Made by a program: the position numbers and the translations under genes. Source: Streptomyces sp. ITFR-21 (GTDB taxonomy: Bacteria > Actinomycetota > Actinomycetes > Streptomycetales > Streptomycetaceae). Taken from it: a stretch of 64,000 nt of DNA. Location: positions 5,554,001-5,618,000 of the forward strand of contig NZ_CP134605.1 of NCBI RefSeq assembly GCF_031844685.1, given 5' to 3'. Shown here piece after piece: positions 46,331 to 55,260 of the stretch; within the stretch, counting starts at the first letter, position 1, and every line of letters starts with the position of its first letter. The notes beneath the pieces were generated by a model, which had not been told where the DNA came from, ran no database searches, and saw only the letters and a list, made by a program, of their open reading frames with translations.

Positions 46331-47533
46331 GTGGAGACTCCGGGATCGCAGTCATCGCTGCACCGGGCCAACCTGGAACGCGTCGTGCGTGCCGTACGGC
46401 TCGCCGGGTCGCTGACCCAGGCCGAGATCGCCAGGAGTACGGGGCTGTCCGCCGCGACGGTGTCCAACATCGTCCGCGAACTGCGGGACAACGGAACGGT
46501 GCAGGTCACGCCGACCTCCTCGGGAGGTCGGCGGGCGCGCAGCGTGGCGCTGTCCGGGGACGCCGGCATCGTCGTCGGGGTCGATTTCGGCCACTCGCAC
46601 CTGCGGGTCGCGGTCGGCAACCTGGCCCACCAGGTCCTCGCCGAGCAGTCGGAGCCGATCGACGTGGACGCCTCCGCCTCGCAGGGTTTCGACCGGGCCG
46701 AGCAATTGGTGGCCCGGCTGGTGGAGTCCACCGGCATCAACCCGGAGAAGGTGCTCGGCGTCGGGCTCGGCGTGCCGGGCCCGATCGACATGGAGTCGGG
46801 CACCCTGGGGTCGACGGCCATACTGCCCGGCTGGAGCGGCATCAACCCTCGTCAGGAGCTGACCGACCGGCTCGGCGTCCCGGTCCAGGTGGACAACGAC
46901 GCCAACCTCGGCGCGCTCGGCGAGCTGGTCTGGGGCGGCGGCCGGGGGGTGAAAAACCTGGCGTACATCAAGGTGGCCAGCGGTGTCGGCGCCGGCCTGG
47001 TGATAGACGGCCGGATCTACCGTGGACCCGGCGGCACGGCCGGCGAGATCGGCCACATCACCCTCGACGAGTCCGGGCCGGTGTGCCGCTGCGGCAACCG
47101 CGGCTGTCTGGAAACGTTCACCGCGGCGCGCTACGTGCTGGAACTGCTGCGCGGCAGCCACGGCGACGGTCTGACCGTGCCCAAGATGGTCCAGCTGGCC
47201 CGGCAGGGCGACCCGGGCTGCCGCCGGGTGATCGGCGACGTCGGCCGGCACATCGGCATGGGCGTCGCGAGCCTCTGCAACATCCTGAACCCCAGCAGAA
47301 TCGTGCTGGGCGGCGACCTGGCCGAGGCCGGTGAGCTGGTGCTGGGTCCGATAAGGGAATCGGTGTCCCGCTACGCGATCCCCAGCGCGGCGCAGCGGCT
47401 GTCGGTGATGCCCGGCGCGCTGGGCGCCCGTGCGGAGGTTCTGGGGGCTCTTGCCCTGGTGTTGAGCGAGATGGGCGATTCGACCCTTCTGGATGGAAAT
47501 GTCCAGACCGATGAGCCCGCATTTTCGGCATAA
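46331..47533 (+). CDS. rok7B7: ROK-family transcriptional regulator, Rok7B7-like
   Basis: 400 residues from GTG 46331 with AGGAG five bases upstream. N-terminal winged HTH (RAVRLAGSLTQAEIARSTGLSAATVSNIVRELRDNGTVQV, ~20-60), then the ROK sugar-kinase-like fold: GVDFGHSHLRVAVG, VDNDANLGALGE, GGTAGEIGHITLDESGPVCRCGNRGCLET with the zinc cysteines. Position between ngcEFG and xylFGH is that of Streptomyces Rok7B7, a regulator of xylose transport and carbon control. It is transcribed in the same direction as xylFGH, 139 bp upstream of xylF. Confidence 0.9.
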   Translation: METPGSQSSLHRANLERVVRAVRLAGSLTQAEIARSTGLSAATVSNIVRELRDNGTVQVTPTSSGGRRARSVALSGDAGIVVGVDFGHSHLRVAVGNLAHQVLAEQSEPIDVDASASQGFDRAEQLVARLVESTGINPEKVLGVGLGVPGPIDMESGTLGSTAILPGWSGINPRQELTDRLGVPVQVDNDANLGALGELVWGGGRGVKNLAYIKVASGVGAGLVIDGRIYRGPGGTAGEIGHITLDESGPVCRCGNRGCLETFTAARYVLELLRGSHGDGLTVPKMVQLARQGDPGCRRVIGDVGRHIGMGVASLCNILNPSRIVLGGDLAEAGELVLGPIRESVSRYAIPSAAQRLSVMPGALGARAEVLGALALVLSEMGDSTLLDGNVQTDEPAFSA

Positions 47534-47573
47534 CTGAGCGTTCACACAGCTAACGAAACGCGCCGTTGCCATC

Positions 47574-47596
47574 TCGTTAAGTGTTTACTTCTTGAC
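47574..47596. promoter_or_regulatory. Candidate ROK operator upstream of xylF
   Basis: CGTTAAG-N9-CTTGACG is an imperfect 23-bp palindrome (6 of 7 pairs), with an internal exact AAGT-GTTT-ACTT. It lies 77-99 bases before the xylF start, in the AT-rich region where the promoter must be. It is a natural binding site for the adjacent ROK protein. Confidence 0.45.
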
Positions 47597-47672
47597 GACA
47601 CGGTGCCAGCCGGAGTTGACTCACGACCACCTCGGCCGCGGTGTTGCGGCCCTGTCAGGGAGGCAACCTCAC

Positions 47673-48764
47673 ATGAACGCAATGACGCGTCGCTTCGCTG
47701 TCGGAACGGTAGCCGTTTCGATCGCGCTCACCATGGCCGCTTGTGGCAAGGCGGGTGACGACAAGGGGTCGAGCAGCAGTGACAGCAAGGCCAAGTCCAT
47801 CGGCCTGCTGCTGCCGGAGAACGCGACCACCCGTTACGAGAAGTTCGACCGCCCGCTGATCGAGGCGAAGATCAAGGAACTCTGCCCCGACTGTGTCGTC
47901 AACTACGACAACGCCGCCGCCGACCCGCAGAAGCAGGCGCAGCAGGTCAACAGCATGATCACCAAGGGCGTCAAGGTCCTCATCCTGGACCCGCAGGACT
48001 CCGTCGGCATCAAGTCCTCCGTCGAGGCCGCCGTCGCCAAGGGTATCAAGGTCGTCGCCTACGACCGTCTCGCCGAGGGCCCCATCTCCGCCTACGTCTC
48101 GTACGACAACGAGAAGGTCGGCGAGTTGCAGGGCCAGGCGCTGCTGGACGCGATGGGTCCCAACGCCACCCCGCAGTCCAAGATCGTGATGATCGACGGT
48201 GACCCCGCCGACCCGAACGCCGCCCAGTTCAAGGCCGGTGCCCACAAGATCCTCGACGGCAAGGTCGACATCGCCTACGAGCAGAGCGGTCTGTGGAAGG
48301 ACACCGTCGCCAACCAGAAGGTGACCGCGGCGATCACCCAGCTCGGCAAGTCCTCCATCAAGGGCGTCTACTCCGCCAACGACGGCATGGCCGGCGGTAT
48401 CGCCACCGCCCTCAAGGGCGCCGGCATCAGCGTCCCGCTGACCGGCCAGGACGCCGAGCTCGCGGGTCTGCAGAGGATCCTGACCAACGCCCAGACCAGC
48501 ACGATCTACAAGGCCTACAAGCCCGAGGCGGACGCCACCGCCGAGATCGCGGTCGACCTGCTCCTGGGCAAGGACTTCAAGTCGGCCGCCGACACCACCG
48601 CGACCAGCGCCTCCGGCCAGACCGTGCCGGCCAAGCTGCTGCCCGCCACGTCGGTCACCAAGGCCAACATCAAGGACACGGTGATCAAGGACGGTCTGTA
48701 CACGACCGCCCAGCTGTGCACCGCCGAGTTCGCCCAGGCGTGCAAGGACGCCGGCATCTCGTAG
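47673..48764 (+). CDS. xylF: Xylose-type sugar ABC transporter substrate-binding lipoprotein
   Basis: 363 residues. The lipobox is ALTMAAC with Cys24 after a short signal peptide; then a Ser-rich linker and a periplasmic-binding-protein-1 fold (SIGLLLPENATTRYEKFDRPLIEAKIKELCPDC, VNSMITKGVKVLILDPQDSVGI, AYDRLAEGPISAYVSYDNEKVGELQGQALLDAM, YSANDGMAGGIATALK). This matches the D-xylose-binding XylF group. A pair of Cys (CPDC) near residue 70 and a C-terminal pair may form disulfides. A perfect 17-bp hairpin follows. Confidence 0.92.
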   Translation: MNAMTRRFAVGTVAVSIALTMAACGKAGDDKGSSSSDSKAKSIGLLLPENATTRYEKFDRPLIEAKIKELCPDCVVNYDNAAADPQKQAQQVNSMITKGVKVLILDPQDSVGIKSSVEAAVAKGIKVVAYDRLAEGPISAYVSYDNEKVGELQGQALLDAMGPNATPQSKIVMIDGDPADPNAAQFKAGAHKILDGKVDIAYEQSGLWKDTVANQKVTAAITQLGKSSIKGVYSANDGMAGGIATALKGAGISVPLTGQDAELAGLQRILTNAQTSTIYKAYKPEADATAEIAVDLLLGKDFKSAADTTATSASGQTVPAKLLPATSVTKANIKDTVIKDGLYTTAQLCTAEFAQACKDAGIS

Positions 48765-48792
48765 TACCGGCAACACCCTCCTGTAGAAGCCT

Positions 48793-48846
48793 GTCCGGCG
48801 CCCCGCCTCAACCAAACCACCCCGCTGCCGAGGCGGGGCGCCGGAC
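48793..48846 (+). terminator. Intra-operon hairpin between xylF and xylG
   Basis: GTCCGGCGCCCCGCCTC (48793-48809) pairs exactly with 48830-48846 (17 bp, 20-base loop), no U-tract. It likely lowers xylGH expression relative to the binding protein. Confidence 0.8.
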
Positions 48847-49003
48847 GGAAACGCTTACGCCGGGAGGCGGCAGTGCAGGGGAGCGGGCATACCCCTTCCC
48901 CCGTTCCCCGTTCTCTTGTCATCCTGTGCTTTGCGCACTCCCTCCGCGGCTGTATCCAGCACGCGGCATCCCCGCCGGTCAGGCGGCGAAGGAGATGGTT
49001 CAC

Positions 49004-49783
49004 GTGTCCGCTACGCCCGTGCTGGCGTTGCGCGGAGTCTCCAAGCGCTTCGGTGCGGTCCAGGCCCTCACCGATGTCGAGCTTGAGATCAATTCCGGAG
49101 AGGTGGTCGCCCTGGTCGGCGACAACGGCGCCGGAAAGTCCACGCTGGTCAAGACGATCGCCGGGGTTCACCCCATCGACGAGGGTGTCATCGAGTGGGA
49201 GGGCAGGCCGGTCAGCATCCACCGGCCGCAGGACGCCCAGCAGCTCGGTATCGCCACCGTCTACCAGGACCTCGCCCTGTGCGACAACCTGGACGTGGTG
49301 GGCAACCTCTTCCTCGGACGGGAGCTGATCCGCTTCGGCAGCCTCGACGAGGTCACGATGGAAAAGCGCGCCCGCGAACTCCTCAGCACCCTGTCGATCC
49401 GGATCCCCAGCGTGCGGATCCCCATCGCCAGCCTCTCCGGTGGCCAGCGCCAGGTCGTCGCCATCGCCCGCGCCCTGATCGGCGACCCCAAGGTCGTCAT
49501 CCTCGACGAGCCCACGGCAGCCCTCGGCGTCGAGCAGACCGCACAGGTCCTCGACCTGGTCGAGCGGCTGCGCGAGCGGGGCCTCGGGGTGATCCTGATC
49601 AGCCACAACATGGCCGATGTGACCGCCGTCGCGGACACCGTCCACGTGCTGCGGCTGGGCAAGAACAACGGTGCCTTCCCGGTCAAGGGCACGACGAACG
49701 AAGTGATCATCGCGGCGATCACCGGCGCCACGGACAACGCCGTGACCCGTCGGCAGGCGCGCAACGTGGAGGCGGCCAAGTGA
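49004..49783 (+). CDS. xylG: Sugar ABC transporter ATP-binding protein
   Basis: 259 residues from GTG 49004; AAGGAG at 48989-48994 fits this start better than the ATG at 48995. It has a single nucleotide-binding domain: GDNGAGKST (Walker A, ~40), the LSGGQRQ signature (~145), and VVILDEPTAAL (Walker B). E. coli XylG has two fused ATPase domains, whereas this is the single-domain form seen in actinobacteria and FrcA-like systems. The stop overlaps the permease start (GTGA at 49780-49783). Confidence 0.92.
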   Translation: MSATPVLALRGVSKRFGAVQALTDVELEINSGEVVALVGDNGAGKSTLVKTIAGVHPIDEGVIEWEGRPVSIHRPQDAQQLGIATVYQDLALCDNLDVVGNLFLGRELIRFGSLDEVTMEKRARELLSTLSIRIPSVRIPIASLSGGQRQVVAIARALIGDPKVVILDEPTAALGVEQTAQVLDLVERLRERGLGVILISHNMADVTAVADTVHVLRLGKNNGAFPVKGTTNEVIIAAITGATDNAVTRRQARNVEAAK

Positions 49784-51072
49784 GCAGCGACAACAGCACC
49801 CTCGACACGTCGAAGCCGGCGGACGAGGTGCCTCCTCCCGCGGTCGAGGCGGTCGACCCGCGGCTGCTGATCCGCGAAGAGGGGCTCCGGGGCTACCTCA
49901 CCGAGTTCAAGCGCCGCCTCAAGGGCGGCGAGCTGGGATCACTGCCGGTCGTCGTCGGCCTGATCATCATCTGGACGATCTTCCAGGTGAAGGACAGCCT
50001 GTTCCTCAGCTCGAACAACATGGTCAACATCAGCTACTTCCTGTCCGCCACGGGCATGATCGCCATCGGCCTGGTGTTCGTCCTGCTGCTCGGCGAGATC
50101 GACCTGTCGGTGGCCTCGGTCAGCGGCCTGTCGGCGGCGATCTTCGCGATCTTCGCCACCACCCACGGGATGAACCCGTGGCTGGCCGTCCTGCTGACCG
50201 TGCTGACCGGTATCGGCATCGGCGCGATCCACGGCTTCTTCTTCGCCAAGATCGGCGTACCGGCGTTCGTCGTCACCCTGGCCGGCAACCTCGGCTGGAA
50301 CGGCCTGATGCTCTGGGTGCTCGGCTCCACCGGCAGCCTCTCGATCCAGGACCACGGCCCGATGCACCTCCTGGGCCAGCGCTCCTTCTTCATGAACCAG
50401 TCGATCGCCGGCGCGTACGTCCTCGCCACGGTCGGCGTGGCCGCGCTGCTGGTCAGCTCGCTCGTCGAGCAGTACCGCCGCCGACAGGCCGGCGTCCCGT
50501 TCCGGCCCACCAGCGAGATCCTGCTGCGCGTGGTGGCCCTCGCGGTGGTCTCCTACGTGGCCGCGTACGTGCTCAACAAGTCCTCCGGCGTGCCCAACGC
50601 GCTGGTGATCTTCCTGGTCGCCCTGGTGGTCTGCGACTTCGTGCTGCGCCGCACCACCTTCGGCCGCAAGGTCTTCGCGGTCGGCGGCGGCATCGAGGCC
50701 GCCCGCCGCGCCGGCATCAGCGTCGCCGCGATCCGGATTGCGGTGTTCGCCATCTCCGGCGGCTTCGCGGCCATCGGCGGCCTGTTCCTGGCCGGCCAGA
50801 CCTACACCGCCACCCTGCAGGCCGGACAGGGCAACCTGCTGATGCTCGCCATCGCGGCGGCCGTCATCGGCGGCACCAGCCTCTTCGGCGGCCGCGGCAA
50901 CGTCTGGTCGGCGCTGCTCGGCATGCTGGTCATCCAGTCCATCCAGACCGGCCTGGACCTGCTCAACATGAGCACCTCCATCCAGTACATGATCACCGGC
51001 GCGGTGCTGCTCGCCGCGGTCGTCATCGACTCGGTGTCCCGGCAGACCCAGAAGACCTCCGGCCGGGCCTAG
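49780..51072 (+). CDS. xylH: Sugar ABC transporter permease
   Basis: 430 residues from GTG 49780, overlapping the ATPase stop by four bases. About ten to twelve hydrophobic segments; family signatures include LVFVLLLGEIDLSVASVSGLSAAIFA (helix 2-3) and AVGGGIEAARRAGISVAAIRIAVFAISGG near the cytosolic loop. This is the RbsC/XylH type. It completes the xylFGH importer and ends before a U-tailed terminator. Confidence 0.93.
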   Translation: MSSDNSTLDTSKPADEVPPPAVEAVDPRLLIREEGLRGYLTEFKRRLKGGELGSLPVVVGLIIIWTIFQVKDSLFLSSNNMVNISYFLSATGMIAIGLVFVLLLGEIDLSVASVSGLSAAIFAIFATTHGMNPWLAVLLTVLTGIGIGAIHGFFFAKIGVPAFVVTLAGNLGWNGLMLWVLGSTGSLSIQDHGPMHLLGQRSFFMNQSIAGAYVLATVGVAALLVSSLVEQYRRRQAGVPFRPTSEILLRVVALAVVSYVAAYVLNKSSGVPNALVIFLVALVVCDFVLRRTTFGRKVFAVGGGIEAARRAGISVAAIRIAVFAISGGFAAIGGLFLAGQTYTATLQAGQGNLLMLAIAAAVIGGTSLFGGRGNVWSALLGMLVIQSIQTGLDLLNMSTSIQYMITGAVLLAAVVIDSVSRQTQKTSGRA

Positions 51073-51117
51073 GCCCCGCCGGCGGCCCGACGGCGCGCCC
51101 CCACCGCACCACCCCGA

Positions 51118-51158
51118 CCGCCGGGCGGACCTGGATTTCAGGACCGCCCGGCGGTTTT
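51118..51158 (+). terminator. Rho-independent terminator of xylFGH
   Basis: CCGCCGGGCGG (51118-51128) pairs exactly with CCGCCCGGCGG (51144-51154), followed by TTTT, about 45 bases after the permease stop. Confidence 0.8.
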
Positions 51159-51339
51159 GCCTGCCGGTACGTCCTGCTCCGTGCCCCGCCGGCGCCGGGA
51201 TCCGGGCCGGGATTTGGGCCGGGATCCGCGGCGGGTGACATTCCTCGCACGGGTCGGCCGACGCGCCGGTAACCGGAACATTAGACTCATCCGAAGGCCG
51301 GACCGGCCCAGGCCCGGCGATGCGACAGAGGAGGAACGG

Positions 51340-53328
51340 GTGGCAGTGCTGACCCGTATCAACGGACCCCGCGACCTCGACCGACTCGGCCAGGCCGAGC
51401 TGGTGGAACTGGCCGGCGAGATCCGTGCCTTCCTCGTCGACGCGGTGTCCAAGACCGGTGGGCACCTCGGCCCCAACCTCGGTGTCGTCGAACTGACCAT
51501 CGCACTGCACCGGGTGTTCCACTCCCCGAAGGACCGGGTGCTCTTCGACACCGGGCACCAGGCGTACGTGCACAAGCTGCTGACCGGCCGGCAGGACTTC
51601 ACCGGACTCAAGAGCAAGGGCGGCCTGTCCGGCTACCCGTCGCGGGCGGAGTCCGAGCACGACGTGATCGAGAACAGCCACGCCTCCACCGTGCTGGGCT
51701 GGGCCGACGGCCTGGCCAAGGCCAACGAGCTGCTCGGACGGGACGACCACGTGGCCGCCGTCATCGGCGACGGCGCGCTCACCGGAGGCATGGCCTGGGA
51801 GGCGCTGAACAACATCGCCGCCGCCAGGGACCGGCCGCTGGTCATCGTCGTCAACGACAACGAGTGGTCCTACTCCCCGACCATCGGCGGCCTCGCTAAC
51901 CACCTCGCCACCCTGCGCACCACCGACGGCTACGAGCAGTTCCTCGCCCGCACCCGCGAGCTGCTGGAGCGCACCCCGCTGATCGGCCGGCCGCTCTACG
52001 AGACCCTGCACGGCGCCAAGAAGGGCCTGAAGGACTTCATCACCCCGCAGGGCATGTTCGAGGACCTGGGCCTGAAGTACCTCGGACCGATCGACGGCCA
52101 CGACATCGAGGCGGTCGAGTCCGCCCTGCAGCGCGCCAAGCGGTTCCGTGGCCCGGTCATCGTGCACTGCATCACCGAGAAGGGCCGCGGCTACCGGCCC
52201 GCCGAGCGCGACGAGACCGACCGCTTCCACGGCATCGGCCCGATCCACCCCGACACCGGACTGCCGGTCGCCGCCGCCGGCGCCGACTGGACCTCGGTCT
52301 TCGGTGACGAGATGCTCGAACTCGGCAGGGAACGCGACGACATCGTCGCCATCACCGCCGCCATGCTGCACCCGGTCGGCCTGACCAAGTTCGCCGCCGC
52401 CTTCCCGCACCGGGTCTACGACGTCGGCATCGCCGAACAGCACGCGGCGACCTCCGCCGCCGGCCTGGCCACCGGCGGTCTGCACCCGGTGGTGGCGGTC
52501 TACGCGACGTTCCTGAACCGGGCCTTCGACCAGGTGCTGATGGACGTGGCGCTGCACCGGTGCGGGGTCACCTTCGTCCTGGACCGGGCCGGCGTCACCG
52601 GCAGCGACGGCGCCTCGCACAACGGCATGTGGGACATGTCGATCCTCCAGGTCGTCCCCGGCCTGCGGATCGCCGCCCCGCGCGACGCCGAACAGGTACG
52701 GGCGCAGCTGCGTGAGGCCGTCGCGGTCGAGGACGCCCCGACCGTGGTCCGCTACTCCAAGGGCGCGGTCGGCCCCGCGGTCACCGCGCTCGGCCGGATC
52801 GGCGGCATGGACCTGCTCCGCGGCCCCGCCGACGGCACCGAGCACCCCGACGTGCTGCTGGTCTCGGTCGGCGCGCTCGCCCCGATGTGCCTGGAGATCG
52901 CCGGCCTGCTCGACGCCCAGGGCATCACCAGCACGGTGGTCGACCCGCGCTGGGTCAAGCCGGTCGATCCCGCGCTCCCTGAACTGGCCGCCCGGCACCG
53001 GCTGGTGGTCACCGTGGAGGACAACGGGCGGGTCGGCGGCGTCGGCGCCGCGATCGCCCAGGCGCTGCGCGACGCCGAAGTGGACGTGCCGCTGCGCGAC
53101 TTCGGCATCCCGCCGCGGTTCCTCGCGCACGGCTCCCGCAAGGACGTCATGGCCGGCATCGGCCTCACCGCCCCCGACATCGCCCGCCAGGTGACCGGCG
53201 TGGTCGCCACCATCGACGGCCGGTTCGCCGACGAGGCGGAGCCCGGGGCCGCCGGACCGGCGGTGCCCGCCGACGGCGCCGAGGGCGCCGGGCGGCCGGA
53301 CTCCGCGGCGGAGACCGCCCGCGACTGA
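51340..53328 (+). CDS. dxs: 1-deoxy-D-xylulose-5-phosphate synthase
   Basis: 662 residues from GTG 51340 with AGGAGG five bases upstream. Thiamine pyrophosphate motif GDGALTGGMAWEALNNIAAARDRPLVIVVNDN (~145-176), transketolase pyrimidine domain with DVGIAEQHAATSAAG (catalytic Glu), and a C-terminal transketolase domain. It condenses pyruvate and glyceraldehyde 3-phosphate, the first step of the MEP isoprenoid pathway. The last ~25 residues (EAEPGAAGPAVPADGAEGAGRP) are a disordered tail. Transcribed alone. Confidence 0.97.
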   Translation: MAVLTRINGPRDLDRLGQAELVELAGEIRAFLVDAVSKTGGHLGPNLGVVELTIALHRVFHSPKDRVLFDTGHQAYVHKLLTGRQDFTGLKSKGGLSGYPSRAESEHDVIENSHASTVLGWADGLAKANELLGRDDHVAAVIGDGALTGGMAWEALNNIAAARDRPLVIVVNDNEWSYSPTIGGLANHLATLRTTDGYEQFLARTRELLERTPLIGRPLYETLHGAKKGLKDFITPQGMFEDLGLKYLGPIDGHDIEAVESALQRAKRFRGPVIVHCITEKGRGYRPAERDETDRFHGIGPIHPDTGLPVAAAGADWTSVFGDEMLELGRERDDIVAITAAMLHPVGLTKFAAAFPHRVYDVGIAEQHAATSAAGLATGGLHPVVAVYATFLNRAFDQVLMDVALHRCGVTFVLDRAGVTGSDGASHNGMWDMSILQVVPGLRIAAPRDAEQVRAQLREAVAVEDAPTVVRYSKGAVGPAVTALGRIGGMDLLRGPADGTEHPDVLLVSVGALAPMCLEIAGLLDAQGITSTVVDPRWVKPVDPALPELAARHRLVVTVEDNGRVGGVGAAIAQALRDAEVDVPLRDFGIPPRFLAHGSRKDVMAGIGLTAPDIARQVTGVVATIDGRFADEAEPGAAGPAVPADGAEGAGRPDSAAETARD

Positions 53329-53447
53329 CCGGCCGCGACCGACCGCCTGCTGTTGTCGGCCGCGGCGGCCGAGCGCGCCGGCGGCCGGCCGGGGCGGCGG
53401 CCGGAGACCGGCGGCCCACGACCGGCCCGGGGCGTCACCCGGCGACC

Positions 53448-53477
53448 AGGGGGTCCACTCGAAAGGGTGGACCCCCT
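53448..53477. terminator. Hairpin downstream of dxs
   Basis: AGGGGGTCCAC (53448-53458) pairs exactly with GTGGACCCCCT (53467-53477), 11 bp with an 8-base loop, 120 bases after the dxs stop and followed by TCGCC rather than a T-run. It separates dxs from the permease gene. Confidence 0.7.
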
Positions 53478-53590
53478 TCGCCATGGGCGTACGCGCAGGC
53501 GCGCCTGTAGGGGTGAGGCGACCCACCGCAGTGGAGTAACGCCTGCCGCCTCGAGCCCGGAGCCGGCCGACCCACCCTGGAGGTGCGCCC

Positions 53591-55111
53591 GTGACCACCG
53601 ACACGCAGGACAACCCCACGACCCCGCATCCCCCGCCGCGGGGGCTGTTCCGCACCAAGAGCGTCGAGCAGTCCATCGCCGACACCGAGGAGCCCCGGCA
53701 CGGCCTGCGCAAGACCCTGTCCGCGCTCGACCTGATGGTCTACGGCGTCGGCGTCATCGTCGGCACCGGCATCTTCGTGGTCACCGGCTCGGTCGCCAGG
53801 CAGTTCGCCGGCCCGGCCGTGGCACTGGCCTTCATCGCCTCCGCGGTCGTCTGCGGACTGGCCGCCCTGTGCTACGCCGAGTTCGCCTCCACCGTGCCGG
53901 TGGCCGGCTCCGCGTACACCTTCGGCTACGCCTCCATCGGGGAGCTGCCCGCCTGGATCATCGGCTGGGACCTGGTCCTCGAACTCGCCCTCGGCGCGGG
54001 CGTGGTGGCCGGCGGCTGGTCCGGCTACGTGGCCGAGCTGCTGTCCCACTTCGGCATCGACGTCCCCACCCGGCTCAGCCACCGGGGCGGCCACTTCGGC
54101 TTCGACATCCTCGCCTCGGGGCTCGTCCTGGCGCTCACCGGCATCGTGCTGGCCGGTATGAAGCTGTCCGCCCGGATCACCGGCCTGGTCGTCGCGGTCA
54201 AGGTCACCGTCGTACTGGTGGTGATCTTCGCCGGACTGTTCTTCATCACCGGCAGCAACTACTCGCCGTTCCTGCCGCCGTCCAGGCCCCACCCGGCCGG
54301 CGACTCCCAGCTGCACGCGCCACTGGTCCAGCTGCTGTTCGGCTTCACCCCGTCGTCCTTCGGCGTGATGGGCGTCTTCTCCGCCGCCGCGGTCGTCTTC
54401 TTCGCCTTCATCGGCTTCGACATCGTCGCCACCGCCGCGGAGGAGACCCGCAACCCCCAGCGCGACATGCCCCGCGGCATCCTCGGCTCCCTGGTGGTGT
54501 GCACCGTCTTGTATGTGTCGGTGTCGCTGGTGGTCACCGGCATGCAGAAGTACACGCGGCTGGATCCCGACGCTCCGCTGGCGTCCGCGTTCAAGTCCGT
54601 CGGCGCGCCCTTCTGGTCCGGTCTGATCAGCTTCGGCGCTGCGGTCGGCCTGACCTCGGTGGTGATGATCCTGCTGCTCGGCCAGACCCGGGTGTTCTTC
54701 GCGATGAGCCGTGACGGACTGCTGCCGCGGGCCTTCTCCCGGGTGCACCCCAGGTTCGGCACGCCCTACCGCACCACCGTCCTGCTGGGAGTGGTGGTGG
54801 CGCTGATCGCCGGCTTCTTCTCGGTGGGGCAGCTGGAGCAGATGGTGAACATCGGCACCCTGTTCGCGTTCGTCGTGGTCGCCGTCGGGGTGGTCGTGCT
54901 GCGCCGCACCCGGCCCGATCTGCACCGCGCGTTCCGGGCGCCCTGGGTGCCGGTGCTGCCCGTGCTGTCGGTGTGCGCCTCGCTGTGGCTGATGCTCAAC
55001 CTGAGCGCGGAGACCTGGCTGCGGTTCGCCGCCTGGATGCTGCTCGGTCTCGCGGTCTACTTCGGCTACGGCCGCTCGCACAGCAGGCTGGGCCGCGGCG
55101 CCGGCCGCTGA
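53591..55111 (+). CDS. APC-family amino acid permease
   Basis: 506 residues from GTG 53591 (GGAGG seven bases upstream). Twelve helices; the APC signature GVGVIVGTGIFVVTGSVARQFAGPAVALAF lies in helix 1-2, and FIGFDIVATAAEETRNPQRDMPRGI is in the helix 6-7 loop. It resembles the cationic amino acid transporter (YfnA/CAT-like) group. Cytosolic N-terminus of ~45 residues. A single-gene unit followed by a strong hairpin. Confidence 0.92.
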   Translation: MTTDTQDNPTTPHPPPRGLFRTKSVEQSIADTEEPRHGLRKTLSALDLMVYGVGVIVGTGIFVVTGSVARQFAGPAVALAFIASAVVCGLAALCYAEFASTVPVAGSAYTFGYASIGELPAWIIGWDLVLELALGAGVVAGGWSGYVAELLSHFGIDVPTRLSHRGGHFGFDILASGLVLALTGIVLAGMKLSARITGLVVAVKVTVVLVVIFAGLFFITGSNYSPFLPPSRPHPAGDSQLHAPLVQLLFGFTPSSFGVMGVFSAAAVVFFAFIGFDIVATAAEETRNPQRDMPRGILGSLVVCTVLYVSVSLVVTGMQKYTRLDPDAPLASAFKSVGAPFWSGLISFGAAVGLTSVVMILLLGQTRVFFAMSRDGLLPRAFSRVHPRFGTPYRTTVLLGVVVALIAGFFSVGQLEQMVNIGTLFAFVVVAVGVVVLRRTRPDLHRAFRAPWVPVLPVLSVCASLWLMLNLSAETWLRFAAWMLLGLAVYFGYGRSHSRLGRGAGR

Positions 55112-55157
55112 CCCCGCCGCTCCCGCCGAGCCCGCCCTCCCCGCGGGCCGTACGGGA

Positions 55158-55188
55158 CCGGGCCCCGGCGCCCGCCGCCGGGGCCCGG
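55158..55188 (+). terminator. Hairpin after the APC permease
   Basis: CCGGGCCCCGGCG (55158-55170) pairs exactly with CGCCGGGGCCCGG (55176-55188), 13 bp with a CCCGC loop, 47 bases after the permease stop. Confidence 0.7.
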
Positions 55189-55260
55189 CTTCGTGGAACG
55201 GACGGGACCGGTGGTAGAAATGCGCGGAGAGCAGTGCGGGATGATCGAGGTGGCGTAGTC

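Noticed and set aside
49939..53712. 1257-codon minus-strand open frame opposite xylH and dxs
   Set aside because: Shadow of two well supported genes; spans unrelated genes and terminators.
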